A stretch of 64,000 bases of DNA from CAYTYZ01 sp964448465 (GTDB lineage: Bacteria > Patescibacteriota > Microgenomatia > UBA12405). Made by a program: the position numbers and the translations under genes. This document shows positions 26,281 to 35,473 of this stretch, one piece after another; within the stretch, counting starts at the first letter, position 1, and the number at the start of each line of letters is the position of its first letter. The notes under the pieces are model-generated. The model made no database searches. It was not told the DNA's origin and was given only the letters and a program-made list of their open reading frames with translations. Location of the stretch: contig CAYUVY010000002.1 of NCBI GenBank assembly GCA_964448465.1, positions 1 to 64,000 of the forward strand, read 5' to 3'.

Positions 26281-26706
26281 ATGCCAACATATAATCAATT
26301 AGTCAAAAGTGGTCGCAAAAAGCGCAGTTACAAACAAAAAGTAGCTGCGCTTCGTGGTGGCTTTAATAGTGTCAAAAATAGAGTGGTAGAAACTATCAAT
26401 CCTTTTAAAAAAGGTGTAGTCGTTTCCGTCAAAACCATGACTCCTAAAAAGCCCCATTCTGCTCTGCGCAAAGTCGCCAAAATCCGTTTGTCCAATCACA
26501 CTACCATTACTGCTTACATTCCTGGCATTGGCCACAACTTAGCCGAGCACGGAATCGTGGCTATTCGTGGTGGTAGAGTCCGCGATTTGCCTGGTATTCG
26601 TTATCATGTTTTAAGAGGTAAATTTGATGCCGGCGCAGTTGCTGGTCGCAAACAATCTCGCTCCAAATATGGCGCCAAGCGTCCAACCGCTGAAGCCAAA
26701 AGTTAA
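26281..26706 (+). CDS. rpsL: Ribosomal protein S12, with an internal insertion
   Basis: This decoding-centre protein is recognised from MPTYNQLVKSGRKK, TPKKPHSALRKVAK, PGIGHNLAEHGIV and RKQSRSKYGAKRP. At 141 residues it is longer than the usual 124. Between the N-terminal segment and TPKKP there is an extra stretch of about 14 residues (around NRVVETINPFKKG), and the usual GCPQKRGVC motif is absent. It begins 1 nt after the rpoC stop. Confidence 0.94.
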   Translation: MPTYNQLVKSGRKKRSYKQKVAALRGGFNSVKNRVVETINPFKKGVVVSVKTMTPKKPHSALRKVAKIRLSNHTTITAYIPGIGHNLAEHGIVAIRGGRVRDLPGIRYHVLRGKFDAGAVAGRKQSRSKYGAKRPTAEAKS

Positions 26707-26714
26707 AAAATCCT

Positions 26715-27191
26715 ATGCGTAAAAGTTCCATCAAACCCAGAGAAATACCCGCAGACGCTCTGTACAACAATCTCACCGTCGCCAAATTAATCAACAAATG
26801 CATGTACGATGGCAAAAAAGATGCGGCCCGTCGCCAAGTCTATGCCTTTTTAGACATGCTCAAAGCTGAGACCAAACAAGACCCCGTGGTTTATTTGGAA
26901 CAGGCTCTAGACAATATTCGTCCTAAGGTCGAAGTCCGTCCTCGTCGTATTGGTGGTTCTGTCTATCAAGTTCCTACTCCAGTCCGTGCTCATCGCCAAA
27001 TGTCTTTATCTCTTCGCTGGCTTGTAGATGCTGCTCGTGCCTTACCCAACAAACAATATCACTCTTTCCAAGAAAAACTATTTGCGGAAATCAAGAGTGC
27101 CTTTGCTAATCAGGGTTCTGCCGTCACCAAGCGCACTGAAGTCGAACGCATGGCCGAGGCCAACAAAGCCTTTGCTCACTTGCATTGGTAA
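26715..27191 (+). CDS. rpsG: Ribosomal protein S7
   Basis: The 158-residue small-subunit head protein binds 16S rRNA near the E site. Recognisable parts are VAKLINKCMYDGKKDAARRQVY, ALDNIRPKVEVRPRRIGGSVYQVP and the C-terminal RTEVERMAEANKAFAHLHW. It lies 8 nt after rpsL. Unlike in the classical str operon it is not followed by fusA: two unrelated genes intervene. Confidence 0.95.
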   Translation: MRKSSIKPREIPADALYNNLTVAKLINKCMYDGKKDAARRQVYAFLDMLKAETKQDPVVYLEQALDNIRPKVEVRPRRIGGSVYQVPTPVRAHRQMSLSLRWLVDAARALPNKQYHSFQEKLFAEIKSAFANQGSAVTKRTEVERMAEANKAFAHLHW

Positions 27192-27214
27192 GCCATTTGT
27201 TTCATACTAAATTA

Positions 27215-28767
27215 ATGTTTTCTAAGCCCAAACTTGTTCTCTGGCCCCACAAAGATAAGCTCGAAGCTTTCTATTCCAGCACCAAGAACAATTACTATTC
27301 TCTAGAAATAGATTTATTTAAAGCTAGTTCTAGTGATTTAGACCTCTTGTCTCTGCAGGAACTAATTAAACTACACCCACCCTCCTCGGTTACCGTACTT
27401 TTACCCGAAGATGTAGTGGTTACCAAATCTTTTACTTACGACACTAACGTTACCAATATAGATCGGGAAGAGGTCATCAAACTGGCCCACACTTCAGTTA
27501 ATTTTGAAATAAATCCCGAAGCTTTGGAATACGCTTTAATTCAGCAAAATGGTAAAACTATCATCCAGGCCGACATTTTTGACAAAAACAAATTAATCAA
27601 TCTTCAGCAAAACTTAGCCAAGTTAGCTTTGAAAAAATTCAACTACGAATCAGTGGCCAAATCCAGTGCTAATCTAATTTCCCGCTACTACAAAGAAGAA
27701 TATTTTCTACTTTTGGAACATCAACAAGAATACACTTTGGTTCTTGCCAAGGGCCCTCAAGTCTTTTTGACCAACAAGTTAAAATCTTCTCAACATGATA
27801 TTCAAAAATTAATTAACTACTCCAAACTTTATTTTGACAAAACTATCAATCGTTTATTTTTGGACAAATCCAATACTTTTGATTTAACTTCTACCACCGG
27901 TATTGAAAAAAATGATTTTGATACGATCCAAATTGCCACTCAGCAAAACCTACCCACCACCTTGCCTCTTCCAGTTTTGGGAGTATTATTACCCAAGACC
28001 GTTACATCTTCTAATTTAAAACTATCCACACCTATGACTCAACCAGAAACTACTAATTTCGATGAAACAATTATTACTCCAGTTTCTAACAAAAAAAATT
28101 CTTTAGCCCCCATTTTAATTGTCGGCGCCATCACAGCCTTACTTGTTTCGGGACTGGTCTACTATTCTTTTTCTAAAGCCAATAAGTCCACTGCCGAGGT
28201 TACCCCCACTCCGACCGTTGAGGTTACTCCCACAGTTGAGCCAACCGCTACTCCAACCCTTGCTCCAGTTGACAAAAAAATTAAAATTCAAGTCCAAAAC
28301 GCCACCGACATTAATGGCCAAGCCGCCAGTCTTAAAGAAACTATCACCAAACTTGGCTTTACTAGTGTGGCAACCGGCAATTCAAAGGAAGATGTTACTG
28401 AGAATATTATCCGAACCAAAAAGAAATTATCTGGCATGGAAAATTACTTTACCCAAATGATGCCNNNNNNNNNNNNNNNNNNNNNNNNNNNNNNNNNNNN
28501 NNNNNNNNNNNNNNNNNNNNNNNNNNNNNNNNNNNNNNNNNNNNNNNNNNNNNNNNNNNNNNNNTCCGAACCAAAAAGAAATTATCTGGCATGGAAAATT
28601 ACTTTACCCAAATGATGCCGAGTTTCTCTGCCACTTTCGAACCAACTTTATCTGATACCGGGACCTACGATGTAGTCTTCATTATCGGTACAGATCTTTC
28701 CACTGGGGCCAGTACTGCTACTCCCACTACAGCCACCAAATCCGCCACTCCCACCCCAACCGAGTAG
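27215..28767 (+). CDS. membrane protein: actin-like/PilM-like N-terminus, LytR_C outer domain
   Basis: The corrected length is 465 residues after collapsing the false gap at 28465-28564 (55-bp copies). The cytoplasmic N-terminal part (1-280) has the layout of a degenerate PilM/FtsA-like ATPase fold (VTVLLPEDVVVTKSF, then EEYFLLLEHQQEYTLVLAKG), without clear phosphate loops. One membrane span lies at about 294-316, then a Thr/Pro linker and a LytR C-terminal-type domain (IKIQVQNATDINGQAASL to YDVVFIIGTDL). The tail is Thr/Pro-rich. The same plan (inner domain, span, outer domain) occurs at 11179. Start: ATG 27215 rather than TTG 27185, which overlaps rpsG. Confidence 0.65.
28410..28619. other. 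spurious gap with 55-bp duplicated flanks
   Basis: Bases 28410-28464 recur exactly at 28565-28619 around 100 N (28465-28564). Merging restores the LytR_C-domain gene. Confidence 0.93.
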
Positions 28768-30024
28768 TTAAATTAAATTTGCCACTTCGTTAGCTTCTTT
28801 CACTGCAAAATTAATCCCTCTATCCTCCGGAAATATTTGTGCAAAATTCATCAGATATACATTTTTAAGTGGGGTCATGTGTGGCAAAACTTCGTATCCG
28901 CAATCCACCACATGCTGTGCATTGGCAAATTTAAACACATATTTTTGACTAATTTGTTTCTCGTCTAGTTGTGGATAAATAGTTTTTAAATAAGCCAACC
29001 ATTTTTTCTCAACCACTTCCTCTTTTTCTGCAAAATTTTTACTTTCCATAGGCAAATACACACCCAAATAATAGACCTGCTCATTTTTGTACCAACCAGT
29101 GGGCACTAAATTTGTGTGTTGAATAAAGGCCAGAAAAGGGGAGCCAGGTCTATTTATATTATGCCAATAATACGGAGAAAGACTTTGCTTGGAGGTAAAG
29201 ACCATGCACACCGCTCCTAAATATTTTGTCTTTTGCAATTCATACATGTAAGCAGGCGTAGTTTCATTTTCCTGCGCAATTAGTTTTGCCAAACTTTGCC
29301 CAGGTCCTGTAAAAATTATCTTGTCAAATTCTTTTCTTGGTAATTTCTCTAGACTTTTCTTTAAAACAATCTTTCCACTAAGTTTTTTTATTTGTTTAGC
29401 TAATTCTTCTATTAAAACATTAAATCCTCCTTGAAAATATCCAAGTTTTTCCACCCCTTCTGATTTGGAGTTTGCTCGAATGTGAATTCTGGCCCACAGC
29501 CAAGCCATGCTAACTTTATCCCAATAGTGGTGAAATTTACCTTTCAATAATGGTTCCCAAATAACCCCAAAAGCTTTCTTTCCACAGGCCATTTGCATAA
29601 ACTTGGCCGCACTGATATTTATATACTTTTCCCAGGAATTGTCTTTCTGCAACCACAAGGCTGTTATTCCTAATCTAAATTTATCCACCAATCCCAAGCC
29701 TTCAAACTTCAATAAGTCCATGGCTCCCGCAAAAGGTTGAATTTTCTTCTCCGTGACCATGGCCACCGAGCTTTTATACCAACCCAATTTATCTTGTAAA
29801 CCCAGCTCTTCAACTAAATTAATAATCTCTTTATCTGTTTTAAAAATATGGTGATAGGCCTTTTCCAAATAAGTACCATTTATTTCAAACCCCCCTGCTA
29901 GTCCTCCCACTGTCTCTCCTTTTTCTATAATCATCACACTGTGACCTTTTTTCAGTAGTCTGTATGCCAAGACCAGCCCACCGGGCCCTGCCCCAATAAT
30001 CAAAATCTTCTTCTTTTTCTTCAT
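28768..30024 (-). CDS. FAD-dependent oxidoreductase, amine oxidase/UDP-galactopyranose mutase-like
   Basis: The 418-residue protein has an N-terminal dinucleotide-binding motif GAGPGGLVLAYRLLKKG and the following MIIEKGETVGGLAGG typical of the protoporphyrinogen/amine-oxidase superfamily. A C-terminal FAD-contact block ends EDRGINFAVKEANEVANLI. Homologues often sit in surface-polysaccharide clusters, where they may act on nucleotide sugars or lipids; the substrate here cannot be read. Its stop abuts the stop of the previous gene. Start: ATG 30024; GTG 30048, preceded by AGGAG, is an alternative that adds 8 residues. Confidence 0.75.
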   Translation of the reverse strand: MKKKKKILIIGAGPGGLVLAYRLLKKGHSVMIIEKGETVGGLAGGFEINGTYLEKAYHHIFKTDKEIINLVEELGLQDKLGWYKSSVAMVTEKKIQPFAGAMDLLKFEGLGLVDKFRLGITALWLQKDNSWEKYINISAAKFMQMACGKKAFGVIWEPLLKGKFHHYWDKVSMAWLWARIHIRANSKSEGVEKLGYFQGGFNVLIEELAKQIKKLSGKIVLKKSLEKLPRKEFDKIIFTGPGQSLAKLIAQENETTPAYMYELQKTKYLGAVCMVFTSKQSLSPYYWHNINRPGSPFLAFIQHTNLVPTGWYKNEQVYYLGVYLPMESKNFAEKEEVVEKKWLAYLKTIYPQLDEKQISQKYVFKFANAQHVVDCGYEVLPHMTPLKNVYLMNFAQIFPEDRGINFAVKEANEVANLI

Positions 30025-30191
30025 ATTCCTGATCATAGTATATGACACTTTTTACTCCTAGCTACAAAACAGATTCTGGTTATGTTATCATTGTGAATTC
30101 AAAACTGGGGGTATTTTCCTTGGTTTAAATTATTAACTATTTAACTTAAATAAAACTAGTAGCTAAAAGCTAATAGCCAAAGACAAATAAC

Positions 30192-32294
30192 ATGGCCGAC
30201 GCAGTAAAAATGACCAAAAATCGCCAGGTGGCGATGGACAAGGTTAGAAACATTGGCATTATTGCCCACATTGACGCAGGTAAAACCACCACTACCGAAC
30301 GTATCCTTTTTTATACTGGAAAAATTCACAAAATGGGTTCTATTGACGATGGCACCACTACCACCGATACCATGGTTCAAGAGCGCGAGCGTGGCATCAC
30401 CATTCAATCTGCCTGTATTACAACTTTCTGGCGCGACTGTCGCTTTAACATCATCGACACCCCAGGACATGTGGATTTTACCGCCGAAGTAGAACGTTCC
30501 CTGCGAGTTTTGGATGGAGCTGTCATGGTCTTCGACGGCAACGCCGGCGTGCAAGCCCAATCCGAAACTGTCTGGCGCCAAGCCGACAAATACAAGGTAC
30601 CCCGTATTGCTTTCGTCAACAAAATGGACAAAGTGGGTGCCAGCTTCCAAATGGTCTTAGACAGTATCGTTGCCAAACTCCGTGCGCCTATTTGTCCTGT
30701 GGTTATCCCCATTGGTGAAGAACATGCCCACGTGGGTGTAGTCGATTTAATGGAAATGAAGGCTAAGCTTTGGGATAAAGACGATGCCGGTATCGAATAC
30801 ACCACTACTGAAATCCCCGCAGAGTTGTTGGAAAAAGCCAAACAAGCTCGTGCCAAAATGGCCGAACTAATTGCTGGCACCGACGATGCTCTCATGGACA
30901 AATTCTTAAACGAACACGAAATTACTACTGCCGAATTAAAAGTGGCTCTACGCAAGGCCACCATTGCTCGCAAGCTTTTCCCCATTTATTGTGGATCTGC
31001 CTGGCGCAACAAAGGTGTCCAGCCAGTGCTGGATGGAGTCGTCGACTATCTTCCATCTCCTTTGGATCTTCCCGCCATCACAGGTTACAGTCTTGAGGGC
31101 AACGAAGAACTCCAACGCCACGCCACCAATGAAGAAAAACTTTCTGCCTTACTCTTTAAAGTTCAATCCGATCCACACGTAGGTACTCTTTCCTATGTAC
31201 GTATTTATTCGGGCATGCTTAAAGCCGGTACTGAGGTCTACAACTCTACCAAGAAAAAATATGAAAGAATTGGTCGTCTGCTTTTGATGCACGCTGACAA
31301 GCGCGAAGGTATCGAAGAAGGTCACGCTGGAGAAATCGTGGCTTGTATTGGTCTTAAAGAATCCACTACGGGTGATACTCTTTGTGATTCCGCAGCTCCA
31401 ATTTCTCTCTTGCCCATCCAGTTCTCCGAGCCAGTCATCTCCTTGTCCATCGAGCCCATGTCTACAGATGACCAAGAAAAAATGGGTGCGGCCTTAAACC
31501 GACTCTCTATTGAAGATCCCACTTTCCGAGTCAGTTATAACCAGGAAACCGGCCAAACTATTATAGCTGGCATGGGTGAACTTTATTTGGAAATTATCGT
31601 CGACCGCCTCAAACGTGAATTTAATGTCAATGTCAAAACCGGTGAACCCCAAGTGGCTTATCGCGAAACCATTACTGGCAAAGGTGATGGTGAAGGTAAA
31701 TACATTCACCAGTCCGGTGGACGCGGTCAATATGGTCACTGTAAATTAAAAATCGAACCTAAAAATAGGGGAGAGGGCTATGAATTTATCAATGCTGTCA
31801 AAGGTGGAGCCATTCCTTCTAATTTTATCCCTGCCATTGAAAAAGGTGTCAAAGAAGCCTTAAGTAAGGGTATTATTGCAGGTTTCCCCATGTCTGATAT
31901 CAAAGTTTCTGTCTACGATGGTTCTTACCACGAGGTGGATAGTAACGAAAACGCCTTTAAACTAGCCGGAGCCTATGCTCTAGTGGATGCCGTCAAACAG
32001 GCTACTCCCATTGTTATCGAGCCAATCATGAAGGTCGAAGTCAACACCCCCGTAGAATTTTTAGGACCTGTCATGGGCGACCTTTCGTCTCGCCGAGGCC
32101 AAATCTTGGGCTCTCGTGATGAACACGGCTTTACCATCATTGACGCTCAAGTTCCTCTAAAATCCATGACTGGCTACGCCACTGTCATCCGTTCCATCAC
32201 CCAAGGTCGTGGCAGTTTCTACATGGAGCCAAGTCATTACTTCCAAGTGCCCAAAGATGTCCAGGAAAGTTTATTAATTAAAGATAGGGGCTAA
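30192..32294 (+). CDS. fusA: Elongation factor G
   Basis: This 700-residue GTPase drives translocation. G1 is AHIDAGKTT, the switch I region ERERGITIQSA, G3 DTPGHVDF, and G4 NKMDK; domains II-V follow, including GGRGQYGHCKLKIEP and LSSRRGQILG. The ATG at 30192 precedes MADAVKMTKNRQVAMDKVRN. The 167-bp gap before it has a possible extended -10 TGTTATCAT at 30083-30091; nothing else stands out in it. Confidence 0.96.
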   Translation: MADAVKMTKNRQVAMDKVRNIGIIAHIDAGKTTTTERILFYTGKIHKMGSIDDGTTTTDTMVQERERGITIQSACITTFWRDCRFNIIDTPGHVDFTAEVERSLRVLDGAVMVFDGNAGVQAQSETVWRQADKYKVPRIAFVNKMDKVGASFQMVLDSIVAKLRAPICPVVIPIGEEHAHVGVVDLMEMKAKLWDKDDAGIEYTTTEIPAELLEKAKQARAKMAELIAGTDDALMDKFLNEHEITTAELKVALRKATIARKLFPIYCGSAWRNKGVQPVLDGVVDYLPSPLDLPAITGYSLEGNEELQRHATNEEKLSALLFKVQSDPHVGTLSYVRIYSGMLKAGTEVYNSTKKKYERIGRLLLMHADKREGIEEGHAGEIVACIGLKESTTGDTLCDSAAPISLLPIQFSEPVISLSIEPMSTDDQEKMGAALNRLSIEDPTFRVSYNQETGQTIIAGMGELYLEIIVDRLKREFNVNVKTGEPQVAYRETITGKGDGEGKYIHQSGGRGQYGHCKLKIEPKNRGEGYEFINAVKGGAIPSNFIPAIEKGVKEALSKGIIAGFPMSDIKVSVYDGSYHEVDSNENAFKLAGAYALVDAVKQATPIVIEPIMKVEVNTPVEFLGPVMGDLSSRRGQILGSRDEHGFTIIDAQVPLKSMTGYATVIRSITQGRGSFYMEPSHYFQVPKDVQESLLIKDRG

Positions 32295-32320
32295 TTTAAT
32301 GTCATATATTAATTTTCCCC

Positions 32321-32349
32321 TTGCACACGCCTCAACGTCCTGGTACAAT
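32321..32349 (+). promoter_or_regulatory. tuf promoter
   Basis: TTGCAC (32321-32326), 17-nt spacer, TACAAT (32344-32349). The predicted start near 32356 gives a leader of about 34 nt, unlike the leaderless pattern of many other genes here. Confidence 0.75.
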
Positions 32350-32389
32350 CTTAAAGTCTTTTTTAGCAGTTCAATTCGTCAAAAATAAC

Positions 32390-33565
32390 ATGGCTGACAA
32401 CAAATTCGTTCGCAGTAAACCCCATGTAAACGTTGGTACTATTGGCCACGTTGACCATGGTAAAACTACTCTTTCTGCCGCTCTTTCCAAGCAATTTGGA
32501 GGTGGTAAAAGTTACGCTGACATCGCCAAAGGTGGTACCGTTCGCGATGCTAGTAAAATCGTTACAATTGCAATTTCTCATCTTGAGTATGAGTCTGACA
32601 AGCGTCACTATGCTCACATCGACTGTCCAGGACACGCTGACTATGTGAAAAACATGATCACCGGTGCTGCTCAAATGGATGGCGCTATTCTGGTCGTTTC
32701 TGCACCAGATGGTCCAATGCCTCAAACTCGTGAACACGTTCTGCTTGCCAAACAAGTTAATGTTCCTGCTATCGTCGTCTTCTTAAACAAAGTCGATCTA
32801 GTCACCGATCCTGAATTCTTGGATTTGGTAGAAATGGAAGTTCGCGATTTGTTAACCAAATACGGATTCCCAGGTGCCGAAGTTCCTATCATTCGAGGTT
32901 CCGCTTTAGCTGCTCTTGAAGGTAAACCTGAAGGTGTCGAAGCTCTCAAAAAGCTCATGGAAGCCCTAGATACCTACATTCCTGATCCTATCCGTGATCT
33001 AGAAAAGCCATTCTTGATGCCCGTAGAAGACGTCTTCTCCATCAAAGGTCGAGGCACAGTAGCCACTGGTCGTATCGAGCGAGGTAAAATCAACGTCAAC
33101 GAAGAAATCGAAATCGTTGGTCTTCGCCCCACTGCTAAATCCGTCGTTACCGGAGTCGAAATGTTTCATAAATTACTCGATCAAGGTCAAGCTGGCGACA
33201 ACGTCGGTTTGCTTTTAAGAGGTATTGAAAAAGACGACATCGAACGTGGACAAATTCTTTGTAAACCAGGTTCCGTCACTCCTCACAAGAAATTTAAGGC
33301 TGAAGTAGTTTTATTGAAAAAGGAAGAAGGTGGTCGCCACACTCCAATTTTCAATGGCTATCGTCCTCAAGTTTTCATCCGCACCACTGATGTTACCGGC
33401 TCTTTGACCCTCAACACAGGTGTCGAGATGATCATTCCAGGTGACAATGCTCAAGTTACTATTGAATTGATCAAATCCGTCGCCATGGAAAAAGGTGACC
33501 GCTTCGCTCTTCGCGAGGGTGGTCTAACCGTCGGCGCCGGTGCTATCACTGAAATTTTGGAGTAA
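32390..33565 (+). CDS. tuf: Elongation factor Tu
   Basis: The 391-residue GTPase delivers aminoacyl-tRNA to the ribosome. It has GHVDHGKTTL, DCPGHADYVKNMITGAAQMDGAILVVSA, NKVDL and the C-terminal beta barrels (GDNAQVTIELI, FALREGGLTVGAGAIT). The effector loop differs: the usual RGITI stretch is replaced by KIVTIAIS. ATG 32390 (MADNKFVRSKPHVNVGTIGHVDHG) is the true start; an upstream in-frame TTG lies in the promoter. Confidence 0.96.
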   Translation: MADNKFVRSKPHVNVGTIGHVDHGKTTLSAALSKQFGGGKSYADIAKGGTVRDASKIVTIAISHLEYESDKRHYAHIDCPGHADYVKNMITGAAQMDGAILVVSAPDGPMPQTREHVLLAKQVNVPAIVVFLNKVDLVTDPEFLDLVEMEVRDLLTKYGFPGAEVPIIRGSALAALEGKPEGVEALKKLMEALDTYIPDPIRDLEKPFLMPVEDVFSIKGRGTVATGRIERGKINVNEEIEIVGLRPTAKSVVTGVEMFHKLLDQGQAGDNVGLLLRGIEKDDIERGQILCKPGSVTPHKKFKAEVVLLKKEEGGRHTPIFNGYRPQVFIRTTDVTGSLTLNTGVEMIIPGDNAQVTIELIKSVAMEKGDRFALREGGLTVGAGAITEILE

Positions 33566-33593
33566 TTAACTACTCCTTCGCTCTTTAACACTT

Positions 33594-33911
33594 ATGGCAA
33601 CAGCAAAAATAGGCAACATTCGCGTCAAGCTAAAATCTTTCGATCATAGGATCATCGACGAAGCTGCAGCAAAAATAGTTCAAGCTGCCGTAACTGCTGG
33701 TGCCAAAGTGCAAGGGCCCATTCCTCTTCCAACTTCTCGCAAACTCATTGTTGTCACTACCTCGCCTCATGTGGACAAAAACGCCCGTGAGCATTTTGAG
33801 GTCATGACCCACAAACGCCTAATTGATATCGAGACTAATAATTTAAAAACCATCGACACCCTTCAACACTTGGATTTACCCTCCGGTGTAGACGTGGAAG
33901 TCAAGATGTAA
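33594..33911 (+). CDS. rpsJ: Ribosomal protein S10
   Basis: The 105-residue head protein shows IRVKLKSFDHRIIDEAAAKIV, GPIPLPTSRKLIVVTTSPHVDKNAREHFE and HKRLIDIE. It opens the S10-spc run, 28 nt after tuf. No separate promoter is obvious in this gap. Confidence 0.95.
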   Translation: MATAKIGNIRVKLKSFDHRIIDEAAAKIVQAAVTAGAKVQGPIPLPTSRKLIVVTTSPHVDKNAREHFEVMTHKRLIDIETNNLKTIDTLQHLDLPSGVDVEVKM

Positions 33912-33915
33912 TCCT

Positions 33916-34557
33916 ATGCTAAACGGATTTATCGTCAAAAAAGGTGAAATGTCGGGTCACTTTACCCCCGAGGGTAAACGTATCCCCCTAACCGTATTAC
34001 ATGCGCAGCCTCTAATTGTCACCCAAATCAAAAAAGTTGACTCTAAAGATGGCTATTCTGCTATCCAGTTGGCCTATGGACAGGCTAAACATCTCAATCC
34101 CTCAAGTACAGCCAAGTTGAAAAAACTTAAGCTAGAGAAGCTAAAACCCTATGGTTACGCTGAATTTAAGCCAGAGTCCGAAGAAATTGTCGTCGGTCAA
34201 GAGATTAAAATGGACCAAGTCTTCAAAGAAGGCGATTCCCTCATGGTCACTGGTCTAAGTAAAGGTCACGGATTCCAAGGTGTAGTCAAGCGCCACGGCT
34301 TTCACCGTCAAGGTGTCACCGGCGGTCAATCCGATCGTACCCGCGCTCCTGGTTCCATCGGTGCCCAAACTCCCGGCAAAGTCGTCAAAGGTAAACGTAT
34401 GCCTGGTCATATGGGCCACAAAATCGCTACTCTTTTAAATCTAAAAATCGTTAAACTTGACCCGGAAAAGAACCTTATCTACGTCAAAGGCTCTCTCCCT
34501 GGCCACAAAAATGCTTGGTTAACTCTTACTAAAACAAAACTATGGATAAAGCACTAA
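33916..34557 (+). CDS. rplC: Ribosomal protein L3
   Basis: The 213-residue assembly-initiator protein of the large subunit shows KKGEMSGHFTPEG near the start and the central loop FQGVVKRHGFHRQGVTGGQSDRTRAPGSIGA, with KRMPGHMG after it. It overlaps rplD by 16 nt. Confidence 0.95.
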   Translation: MLNGFIVKKGEMSGHFTPEGKRIPLTVLHAQPLIVTQIKKVDSKDGYSAIQLAYGQAKHLNPSSTAKLKKLKLEKLKPYGYAEFKPESEEIVVGQEIKMDQVFKEGDSLMVTGLSKGHGFQGVVKRHGFHRQGVTGGQSDRTRAPGSIGAQTPGKVVKGKRMPGHMGHKIATLLNLKIVKLDPEKNLIYVKGSLPGHKNAWLTLTKTKLWIKH

Positions 34558-35180
34558 TCTACGATACTTCTGCCAAACAGGTAGGAGAATTAACTCTCAA
34601 CAAAAAAGTCTTTGCCAAAGAATTTAACGGTGTTTTGGTAGCCCAAGCCATCCGAGTCTATTTAGCCAACCAACGCAAGAGTCAAGCCAAATCCAAAACT
34701 CGTGGAGAAGTTTCTGGTACCACCAAAAAGATGTGGGCTCAAAAAGGTACAGGTAACGCTCGCCACGGTTCCGCCAAAGCTCCTCAGTTTGTCGGTGGTG
34801 GTAAAGCTCATGGTCCAACCAATCTTCGCAATTATTCCCTATCTTTAAACAAAAAGATGAGGCGCCTTGCCATCAACTGTGTTTTATCTAAATTTGCCAA
34901 GCACAACGCTATTTTAGCTATCCAAAAATTAAGTGTTTTGTCTCCCAAGACCAAAGCCGCCTTTGCTCTCTTGTCCGATTTGCGCAAATTAGACGAAAAT
35001 TTACTCAAATCCAAAAAAATCGGTATTGTTACTACTGGTCAAGCTACTTCTATATCTCGAGCTTTTAAGAATCTACCAAAAGTATCAATTCTTAATACCA
35101 ATAGCTTAAACGTCTACAATTTATCCAACCAAGATTATTTAGTCTTTAGTAAAAACGCCTTAAACCGCCTCAACAAATAA
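34542..35180 (+). CDS. rplD: Ribosomal protein L4
   Basis: The 212-residue exit-tunnel protein has the tunnel loop SQAKSKTRGEVSGTTKKMWAQKGTGNARHGS followed by PQFVGGGKAHGP. It starts inside the end of rplC, which suggests translational coupling. Confidence 0.94.
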   Translation: MDKALIYDTSAKQVGELTLNKKVFAKEFNGVLVAQAIRVYLANQRKSQAKSKTRGEVSGTTKKMWAQKGTGNARHGSAKAPQFVGGGKAHGPTNLRNYSLSLNKKMRRLAINCVLSKFAKHNAILAIQKLSVLSPKTKAAFALLSDLRKLDENLLKSKKIGIVTTGQATSISRAFKNLPKVSILNTNSLNVYNLSNQDYLVFSKNALNRLNK

Positions 35181-35181
35181 T

Positions 35182-35472
35182 ATGATTATCAAACGACCTC
35201 TAATCACTGAATCTGCCATCACTCAACAAGCCAATGGTAAATTTATGTTTTATGTAGAGAAAACAGCTACTAAGGACCAAATCAAATCCGCCTTTTTTGC
35301 TATTTTCAAAGTTCAACCAACTAGTGTTAATACCCTCACTTCTCATGGTAAAATCAGTACCAACAGAAAAACTGGCAAGAAACATCCCCAGTCTTCACTC
35401 AAAAAGGCAATCGTTTCTGTACCCAAAGACAGCAAGATTGAGTTGTTGAATTTTGCCAAATCTGCCAAATAA
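35182..35472 (+). CDS. rplW: Ribosomal protein L23
   Basis: The 96-residue protein at the exit tunnel rim shows IIKRPLITESAITQQANGKFMFYVEKTATKDQIKSA and VNTLTSHGK. Overall length is normal for the family. It starts 1 nt after rplD. Confidence 0.92.
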   Translation: MIIKRPLITESAITQQANGKFMFYVEKTATKDQIKSAFFAIFKVQPTSVNTLTSHGKISTNRKTGKKHPQSSLKKAIVSVPKDSKIELLNFAKSAK

Positions 35473-35473
35473 T

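Noticed and set aside
7724..28619. 55-bp direct repeats as insertion-site duplications of a mobile element
   Set aside because: They flank only N, lie within intact reading frames and all have the same length; no transposase or terminal repeats are present.
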